Below are positions 13,815-18,588 of a stretch of 18,588 nt of DNA, piece by piece (positions within the stretch are counted from its first letter, which is position 1; every line of letters starts with the position of its first letter). Source of the stretch: CAZQDP01 sp964592375 (GTDB lineage: Bacteria > Bacillota > Clostridia > RUG12999); NCBI GenBank assembly GCA_964592375.1, contig CAZQDP010000050.1, positions 1 to 18,588 of the forward strand, written 5' to 3'. A program made the position numbers and the translations under genes. The notes under the pieces were generated by a model. That model searched no databases. It had not been told where the DNA came from and saw only the letters and a program-made list of their open reading frames with translations.

Positions 13815-14954
13815 ATGATGACTTCAAGAGAAAGACTGCAAAGGGTCATTGCGGGAGAATTGCCAGACTGCGTGCCGGTAGCACCGGATACATCCAATAT
13901 GATTCCCATGAAGATGACAGGCGCACCTTACTGGGATAGCTATCTATATCAGGATATTCCTCCGTGGAAGGCATATATCAACTGTGTAAAACATTTTGGT
14001 TTTGACTCCCTCATGGATGGTTATGTCAATATCCGCTTTGAGGAGCTTGGCGATATTGACCGCAGTTGGCAGGATGCCATTGTGTATCAAGATGAAGAGA
14101 GAATAGTGACTCGTAGGTATCAAAAGGCGGCCACATCCATCCTTTGGAGTGACTATGTTACTGTCTATTATAGAGATAACCCGCCAACGTATGGGCTACA
14201 TCATACAAAAGCAAAAGTGGATGCTATTCCGAGTCATTTTGAAGATGTGCAGCCGAGAGGGCAGTGGCCGGAGGGGGAAGCGCTTTTGGCGCTTGTGAAA
14301 TCCGAAATGGGAGAAAGTGGCCTTGTCGGAGTCTTCTGCGGATCATTAAGCATCATTGGAAGCGAAGAGGGTATTTATCAGTATTATGATGATCCGGATA
14401 AATATATCGCACTGGCACAGCAAAGGCTTGAACGTGCAAAAACAAAGCTACACAAGCTCATGAGCCTTACGCACAAACCGGATTTTATATGCATTGGCTC
14501 CTCGGGCACCTTTATTTATAACACCATGGATATGTTTCGCACGCTGAGCTTGCCGTATTTAAAAGAAATGTCCGCCTTGTGCAAGGAGGTTGGCATTGCC
14601 TCCCATGTGCATAGCTGTGGCCCCGAAAAGGATCTTGTCCGAATTGCGGCAGAGGAAACTGACCTTACCATTATTGACCCGCTGGAAATCCCACCAATGG
14701 GGGACTGCAATTTAAAAGAACTCAAACAGAAATATGGTCAAAAACTCGTTCTCAAAGGCAATATTCATACTACGGATGTGATGCTAAGAGGTAGCGTGCA
14801 CGACGTGCGAGAGGCTTGCAAAAAAGCCATTGACGATGGAGCTGAGGGAGGAAGATTTATTTTATCAACAGGAGACCAGTGCGGCAGAGATACCCCTTTT
14901 GAAAACATTGAGGCGATGATTGATACGGCAAGAACATATGGTAGATATAAATAA
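13815..14954 (+). CDS. URO-D-superfamily protein 2 with H-x-C...C putative zinc motif (methyltransferase-like)
   Basis: This 379-aa protein begins with the family opening TSRERLQRVIAGELPDCVPV (3-22). The start is ATG 13815 or the adjacent ATG 13818; AGGAAGGGG is at 13801-13809. Other family segments are GLVGVFCGSLSIIGSEEGIY (169-188), FICIGSSGTFIYNTMDMFRTLSLPYLKEM (224-252), IIDPLEIPP and LVLKGNIHTTDVML (311-324). HVHSCGPE (264-271) supplies H266-x-C268, and GDQCGRDTPFENIEAMI (353-369) supplies C356. H-x-C plus a distant Cys is the zinc-thiol motif of MtaA/MtbA-type methylcobalamin:thiol methyltransferases, so a methyl-transfer role is plausible. The spacing before DTPFENI is shifted relative to the usual GCxxPxxTPxEN, so the third ligand is less sure. 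No corrinoid protein, MtaB-like partner or haem gene is nearby. It is divergent from AraC regulator 2. Confidence 0.85.
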   Translation: MMTSRERLQRVIAGELPDCVPVAPDTSNMIPMKMTGAPYWDSYLYQDIPPWKAYINCVKHFGFDSLMDGYVNIRFEELGDIDRSWQDAIVYQDEERIVTRRYQKAATSILWSDYVTVYYRDNPPTYGLHHTKAKVDAIPSHFEDVQPRGQWPEGEALLALVKSEMGESGLVGVFCGSLSIIGSEEGIYQYYDDPDKYIALAQQRLERAKTKLHKLMSLTHKPDFICIGSSGTFIYNTMDMFRTLSLPYLKEMSALCKEVGIASHVHSCGPEKDLVRIAAEETDLTIIDPLEIPPMGDCNLKELKQKYGQKLVLKGNIHTTDVMLRGSVHDVREACKKAIDDGAEGGRFILSTGDQCGRDTPFENIEAMIDTARTYGRYK

Positions 14955-15079
14955 GCAATGGTAAGAATACCCTTTGTCATTTATGCCACCTTCTTTTGTA
15001 TTATTTTGTCCATGCAGCGGTATATTTATTTGTGATAGAGCAAAAGATATGAGTAATTGTATAGCAAAGGAAGTGTCGT

Positions 15080-15265
15080 ATGAAAGGTCATAAAAAAAAT
15101 AGAGAGAATAAAGCAACACAGTTAACAGATGAAGGAAGCGTAGCCTCCACCACTGAATGTACCGGCCTTATGCCGTCGAAACTGGAGGAGGATGACAAAA
15201 TCAATGAATACCAGCAAATTTATCATATTCCTGGCCCGGCCGATCACAAAAAAAATAATAAATAA
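15080..15265 (+). CDS. Small acidic/basic conserved-looking protein, 61 aa, function unknown
   Basis: The call rests on AAAGGAAG (15066-15073) six bases before ATG 15080 and on the following structured segment and terminator. The N-terminus is highly basic (KGHKKNRENK), and the middle has STTECTGLMPSKLEEDD followed by KINEYQQIYHIPGP. From memory, small clostridial proteins with a (T/C)TGLxP...E...Y...Y.(I/V)P pattern are common, but this cannot be verified here. There is no signal peptide, transmembrane segment or known domain. It probably forms a single-gene unit between URO-D gene 2 and alaS. A spurious ORF is possible but less likely given the ribosome binding site. Confidence 0.6.
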   Translation: MKGHKKNRENKATQLTDEGSVASTTECTGLMPSKLEEDDKINEYQQIYHIPGPADHKKNNK

Positions 15266-15290
15266 GCAATAGATTTGCCGCAAAACCCAT

Positions 15291-15360
15291 CAATGGTTCC
15301 CTGCAGTTGCCATCAGAATGATGGTAGCCTGCCACAAGAAACGAAATGAGCCAGCCATTG
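15291..15360 (+). ncRNA. Structured segment (3' UTR fold or small RNA candidate)
   Basis: This stretch between the 61-aa gene and the terminator folds well by eye. CAATGG (15291-15296) can pair with CCATTG (15355-15360). Inside it, 15306-15314 pairs with 15320-15328 (nine pairs, two of them G-U) around AGAAT, extended by GCA/TGC (15303-15305 with 15330-15332) past one bulged base. It matches no RNA family I can recognise, and it is not a T-box. It may be a 3' UTR or the body of a small RNA ending at 15404. Confidence 0.3.
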
Positions 15361-15364
15361 CGCT

Positions 15365-15404
15365 AAAATGAATGCCAACAAAGAAGAGTGGCATTCATTT
15401 TTTT
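15365..15404 (+). terminator. Rho-independent terminator before alaS
   Basis: AAAATGAATGCCA (15365-15377) pairs perfectly over 13 bp with TGGCATTCATTTT (15389-15401) around an 11-base loop. The T run continues to 15404 (seven T from 15398). It ends the transcript carrying the 61-aa gene, ~80 bases before the alaS promoter. The rest of the gap (15405-15480) shows no further feature. Confidence 0.9.
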
Positions 15405-15480
15405 ATGCGAAAAATCCCATATTTGCATTTTGCAGCTACCCCTGCCGGAAAAAATGAAGAAATGCAAAGTCCAAATAGGA

Positions 15481-15509
15481 TTGACAAATTAGGTAAAATT
15501 ATATATAAT
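15481..15509 (+). promoter_or_regulatory. Consensus sigma-A promoter of alaS
   Basis: TTGACA (15481-15486), a 17-base spacer and TATAAT (15504-15509) match the sigma-A consensus exactly. Transcription would begin near 15516, leaving a leader of ~76 bases before the alaS start at 15592. Confidence 0.92.
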
Positions 15510-15532
15510 TCATTCATATAAAAAATGAATAC

Positions 15533-15567
15533 AAAATTGCCTTTTCGTGTCACCTGTGGCAATTTTT
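15533..15567 (+). promoter_or_regulatory. Leader hairpin with T run upstream of alaS (possible attenuator)
   Basis: AAAATTGCC (15533-15541) and GGCAATTTT (15558-15566) form a perfect 9-bp stem, and the stem's own 3' end makes a run of five T (15563-15567). It lies within the short alaS leader, after the promoter and before the AAGGAAGGA ribosome binding site. It resembles a weak terminator or attenuator. A second small pairing, ATTCAT/ATGAAT, is at 15512-15530. No T-box sequence (AGGGTGGNACCGCG type) is present. Confidence 0.45.
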
Positions 15568-15591
15568 GAAGATGAAGGAAGGATCAATTAC

Positions 15592-18237
15592 ATGGAGAAA
15601 TTAGGTCTAAATGAAATAAGAGAAAAATATTTGGCGTTTTTTGAAAGCAAGGGGCATTTGCGTATGCCAAGCTTCCCGCTAGTGCCGCAAAAGGATGCCA
15701 CCCTGCTGCTAATTAATGCCGGCATGGCACCCTTAAAGCCGTACTTTACCGGGCAGGAGGTGCCACCTTCCAATCGAGTGACCACCTGCCAAAAATGCAT
15801 TCGCACACCCGATATAGAGCGTGTTGGTATTACCGCACGTCATGGTACGTTTTTTGAAATGCTGGGCAATTTCTCTTTTGGGGACTATTTTAAAAAAGAA
15901 GCCACCGCTTGGGCATGGGAATTTGTGACCAAGGTGATGGAGATGCCAGCGGACAGGCTGTGGGTCAGCATATACTTAGACGATGATGAAGCGTATGACA
16001 TATGGACAAAAGACGTAGGCGTATCGCAAGACCGTATGGTGAGGCTGGGGAAAGAGGATAATTTTTGGGAAATCGGCACAGGTCCTTGCGGGCCTTGCTC
16101 TGAAATATATTTTGACAGAGGAGAAGACAAGGGCTGCGGCAGTCCCGATTGTGCTGTGGGATGTGACTGCGACCGATTTGTGGAATTTTGGAATTTGGTA
16201 TTTACTCAGTTTGATAAAGACAAGGACGGCAATTACAACCGCCTTGCCAAGCCCAATATTGATACCGGCATGGGGCTGGAACGCATTGCGGCCATTATGC
16301 AGGGGGAGAACTCTCTGTTTTTGGTGGATACCGTTAAAAATGTGCTGAGCCATGTGTGCAGACTGAGTGCAAAGGAATATGGAAAGCAGGATAAAGAGGA
16401 TATTTCCATTCGCATTATTACCGATCATATCCGTGGCACCGTATTTCTTGTCAGCGATGGGGTCGTCCCCTCCAACGAAGGCAGGGGCTATGTGCTTCGA
16501 AGACTCCTGCGCAGAGCGGCTCGCCACGGAAAGCTTTTGGGGATCCATGGGGTATTTTTAGCAAAGCTTGCCGATACGGTGATTGACAACACAAAAGGTG
16601 CATATCCCGAATTAGAGCAAAACAGGGAGTATATTAAAAAGGTCATTAGAATAGAGGAAGAACGATTTATAGAAACGGTTGACCAGGGACTGCAAATGCT
16701 TGGGCAGTATGCCGAAGAGATGAAGAAAAACGGGCAAACGGTGCTTGGAGGAGAAATTGCCTTTAAGTTATACGATACGTATGGTTTTCCAATTGACCTT
16801 ACAAAGGAAATCTTGTTCGATTGCGGCATGACAATGGATGAGCAGGGATACAGAGATAGAATGGAGCAGCAGCGCACGCGTGCTAGAAACGCACGGGTAG
16901 GTGATGGGGATGTGGCCTGGGCGGAGGATACCACGAGCGATCCCATCAGGGACGTAAAAAGCGAATTTGTGGGTTATGATGCTTCGCAGGCGCAGGCAAA
17001 AATCACACATCTTTTGGTGGACGGAATGTTGGCAGATAGTGCCGGATGTGATATGGAAGTGGGCATTATTACGGATAAAACGCCATTTTACGGCGAGAGT
17101 GGCGGCCAAATGGGCGATAGCGGAACTATGCGCACGCAAAGCGCAAGTGTCGTTGTTAAAAACACCAAAAAATTATCGGAAGATAGAATTTTGCATATCG
17201 CACAAATAGAAAGTGGGACCATTGCAGTTGGGGATGTGGTCAATGCGCAGGTGGACACCGATCTTCGAGATGCTACCTCGCGAAACCACAGTGCCACCCA
17301 TCTGCTGCACAGTGCGCTAAGGCAGGTACTGGGTAGCCATGTCAATCAGGCAGGCTCCTTCGTATCGCCTGATAGGTTGCGCTTTGACTTCGCACATTTT
17401 GAGGCAGTGTCAAAAGAGCAGCTTGCAAAGGTAGAGGAAATTGTAAACGCCAAAATATTAGAAGCCATGCCTGTTGAGACGAAGGTGATGGACAAGGAGG
17501 AAGCCAAGAGCACAGGAGCACAAGCGCTCTTTGGTGAAAAATACGGCGCAAAGGTGAGAGTGGTGCACATGGGAGATTATTCTTCCGAGCTTTGCGGCGG
17601 AACGCATATTGCGAGTACGGCACAGATAGGGCTATTTAAAATCATATCCGAAAGCGGCGTAGCGGCCGGCACAAGGCGTATTGAGGCGGTGACGGGCGGC
17701 GGCGTGCTTGCCTATATGAAGCACACAAGGCAAATACTAGAGGATGTGGCAAAAACCTTCAAGGTGGGCAATATGGAGGAGCTTCCCCTCAAAGCCCAGG
17801 CTTTTGCAGAGGAACTAAAGGAAAGCGGAAGAGTAATAGAGCAACTAAAAAATAAGCTTGCAGGTGGGGCGGCCGATGCACTTTTATCCGGCGCAAAGCA
17901 AGTGAAGGGCGTAGTGCTGATTGCGGAAACGCTGGAAAACACTACAGTGGATGAAATGCGTATCATGGGAGATAAATTCAAAGAGCAAATTTCCGGCGCA
18001 CTGGTTGTTGTACTTGCAAGCACCAGCGAAGGAAAACTGAGCTTTGTGGCGATGACCAATGCACAGGCGGCCGCTATGGGCGCACATGCAGGAAATATCA
18101 TCAAAAAAATCACCCCAATTGCAGACGGCAGCGGTGGTGGCAGGCCAGATTCTGCACAGGGCGGCGGCAAGGCACCTCATAAAATGGGTGAGGCGTTGAC
18201 TGCGGTGGAAGCAGTGCTTGCAGAGCAGATAAAATAG
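15592..18237 (+). CDS. alaS: Alanyl-tRNA synthetase
   Basis: AlaRS charges tRNA-Ala and edits mischarged Ser/Gly. The 881-aa product from ATG 15592 has the usual length (~876); AAGGAAGGA lies 8 bases upstream. The frame continues open to GTG 15547, but those codons lie in the leader hairpin. Class II catalytic residues sit in NAGMAPLKPYFTGQ (42-55), RHGTFFEMLGNFSFGDYF (83-100), FWEIGTGPCGPCSEIYFD (158-175) and NIDTGMGLERIAAI (222-235). The tRNA-binding segment has RGYVLRRLLRRAARHG (298-313). The editing domain carries the zinc ligands H566 and H570 (in HSATHLLH), C668 and H672 (in CGGTH), matching E. coli H564, H568, C666 and H670. The C-Ala domain ends with GGGRPDSAQGGG (848-859). All parts appear intact; this is a housekeeping anchor for the window. 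Confidence 0.99.
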   Translation: MEKLGLNEIREKYLAFFESKGHLRMPSFPLVPQKDATLLLINAGMAPLKPYFTGQEVPPSNRVTTCQKCIRTPDIERVGITARHGTFFEMLGNFSFGDYFKKEATAWAWEFVTKVMEMPADRLWVSIYLDDDEAYDIWTKDVGVSQDRMVRLGKEDNFWEIGTGPCGPCSEIYFDRGEDKGCGSPDCAVGCDCDRFVEFWNLVFTQFDKDKDGNYNRLAKPNIDTGMGLERIAAIMQGENSLFLVDTVKNVLSHVCRLSAKEYGKQDKEDISIRIITDHIRGTVFLVSDGVVPSNEGRGYVLRRLLRRAARHGKLLGIHGVFLAKLADTVIDNTKGAYPELEQNREYIKKVIRIEEERFIETVDQGLQMLGQYAEEMKKNGQTVLGGEIAFKLYDTYGFPIDLTKEILFDCGMTMDEQGYRDRMEQQRTRARNARVGDGDVAWAEDTTSDPIRDVKSEFVGYDASQAQAKITHLLVDGMLADSAGCDMEVGIITDKTPFYGESGGQMGDSGTMRTQSASVVVKNTKKLSEDRILHIAQIESGTIAVGDVVNAQVDTDLRDATSRNHSATHLLHSALRQVLGSHVNQAGSFVSPDRLRFDFAHFEAVSKEQLAKVEEIVNAKILEAMPVETKVMDKEEAKSTGAQALFGEKYGAKVRVVHMGDYSSELCGGTHIASTAQIGLFKIISESGVAAGTRRIEAVTGGGVLAYMKHTRQILEDVAKTFKVGNMEELPLKAQAFAEELKESGRVIEQLKNKLAGGAADALLSGAKQVKGVVLIAETLENTTVDEMRIMGDKFKEQISGALVVVLASTSEGKLSFVAMTNAQAAAMGAHAGNIIKKITPIADGSGGGRPDSAQGGGKAPHKMGEALTAVEAVLAEQIK

Positions 18238-18272
18238 GCATTTTGCAGTGAACTTATTTTTCAGGAAAGGAA

Positions 18273-18308
18273 ATGAAAACACTTTGTTTTTCAGGTGAAA
18301 AGAGATGA
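18273..18308 (+). CDS. Possible 11-codon minicistron overlapping the HIT gene start
   Basis: ATG 18273 follows AGGAAAGGA (18263-18271) and encodes MKTLCFSGEKR before TGA at 18306-18308. That stop overlaps the ATG of the HIT gene (18305-18307) in an ATGA arrangement, which is typical of translational coupling. The HIT gene itself has a weaker site. No family is recognisable, and a chance ORF is quite possible. Confidence 0.25.
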   Translation: MKTLCFSGEKR

Positions 18309-18588
18309 CGGACTGTATATTTTGCAGAATTATCAAAGGAGATATCCCTTCGGAGAAGGTATATGAGGATGAATTTGTCTATGCATTTCGGGATATTAAT
18401 CCGGTTGCACCCACGCATATTTTGATTGTGCCAAAGAAGCATTTGCCTTCCACGAATGAACTTGATGAAAAAAACAGCACAAGCATTGCTAAAATATTTG
18501 AAGCGGCTGCAAAGATAGCCAAAATGGAGAACTTATGTGAGTCGGGATACCGAATTGTCAGCAACTGCGGCGAGGACGCAGGGCAGAC
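18305..18588 (+). CDS. HIT-family (histidine triad) nucleotide hydrolase/transferase, N-terminal 94 codons
   Basis: The frame opens at ATG 18305 and runs off the window end without a stop. The protein starts MTDCIFCRIIKGDIPSEKVY, a HinT-like opening in which C4 and C7 form the CxxC zinc pair found in many HIT proteins. It continues FRDINPVAPTHILIVPKKHLPS (28-49) and ends GYRIVSNCGEDAGQ, which in HinT proteins is followed directly by the catalytic HxHxH triad; the triad itself is just outside the window. HinT-type enzymes hydrolyse nucleoside phosphoramidates, including aminoacyl-adenylates. It begins 67 bases after alaS with no terminator in between, so co-transcription with alaS is likely. 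The ribosome binding site is weak (AGGTG at 18293-18297). Confidence 0.93.
   Translation, partial: MTDCIFCRIIKGDIPSEKVYEDEFVYAFRDINPVAPTHILIVPKKHLPSTNELDEKNSTSIAKIFEAAAKIAKMENLCESGYRIVSNCGEDAGQ

Noticed and set aside
13810..13815. TTGACA at the start of URO-D gene 2 as a -35 box
   Set aside because: It overlaps the start codon and any matching -10 would lie inside the coding region.
14955..15079. Terminator after URO-D gene 2 (GGTA-AGAA-TACC near 14959)
   Set aside because: The stem is only 4 bp and is not followed by a proper T run; no convincing promoter for the 61-aa gene was found in this gap either.
15266..15591. T-box riboswitch upstream of alaS
   Set aside because: No AGGGTGGNACCGCG-type T-box sequence, specifier stem or large leader is present between promoter and start codon.
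15976..16548. 190-codon open frame antisense to alaS, and similar long antisense frames such as 6324-6929
   Set aside because: They lie wholly inside well-supported genes in another frame, have no recognisable domain, and read as low-complexity mirror translations.
1..18588. CRISPR arrays, tRNA/rRNA genes, transposases, phage genes
   Set aside because: No regularly spaced repeats, tRNA-like folds, rRNA signatures or transposase/integrase motifs were seen on either strand.

Overview
The window looks like chromosomal DNA of a low- to mid-GC Gram-positive anaerobe of the class Clostridia. This rests on strong AGGAGG-type ribosome binding sites, sigma-A promoters (one with the full TTGACA-17-TATAAT consensus), U-tailed terminators, a copper-amine-oxidase-like 'stalk' domain on a secreted protein, a GntR/LacI hybrid AraR-type repressor and non-haem URO-D-family proteins. 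The species cannot be named from sequence alone. No tRNA, rRNA, CRISPR array, transposase or phage gene was seen.

Layout. (1) 1-1730: end of an L-rhamnose operon: 3' part of rhamnulokinase (rhaB), complete L-rhamnose isomerase (rhaA), and a 21-bp perfect stem that can terminate from both sides. (2) 1811-3892, minus: a secreted protein with a signal peptide, a copper-amine-oxidase-N-like domain, a GH114-like TIM barrel and a C-terminal FN3-like domain. (3) 3980-6156: an AraC/cupin regulator (minus) divergent from a URO-D-family protein (plus), which ends in its own terminator. (4) 6206-11220: an L-arabinose operon, araR-araB-isomerase-araD, behind a strong promoter with a TGTACGTACA palindrome at the predicted start site. 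The isomerase belongs to the FucI-like family and not to classical AraA. (5) 11230-11310: an 81-bp element bounded by inverted repeats. (6) 11337-12899: an intracellular GH13 enzyme. (7) 12903-14954: a second AraC regulator (minus) divergent from a second URO-D-family protein (plus). (8) 15080-15401: a 61-aa small protein, a structured segment and a terminator. (9) 15481-18588: alaS with a consensus promoter and a leader hairpin, then the start of a HIT-family gene cut by the window end.

How the genes fit together. Rhamnose and arabinose are the main neutral sugars of rhamnogalacturonan/arabinan pectin. Both catabolic routes run from isomerase and kinase genes here, with AraD finishing the arabinose route; no transporter or rhamnulose-1-phosphate aldolase lies in the window. 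The most unusual structure is the pair of AraC/URO-D divergent cassettes around the arabinose operon. The two regulator promoters share TTGACT -35 boxes with 17-bp spacers, and the two URO-D promoters share the same 11-base extended -10 with no recognisable -35, as expected of activator-dependent promoters. One URO-D protein keeps an H-x-C...C zinc-thiolate pattern like that of corrinoid-linked methyltransferases and the other does not. A role in handling methylated or otherwise modified plant glycosides is possible, but it is inference only.
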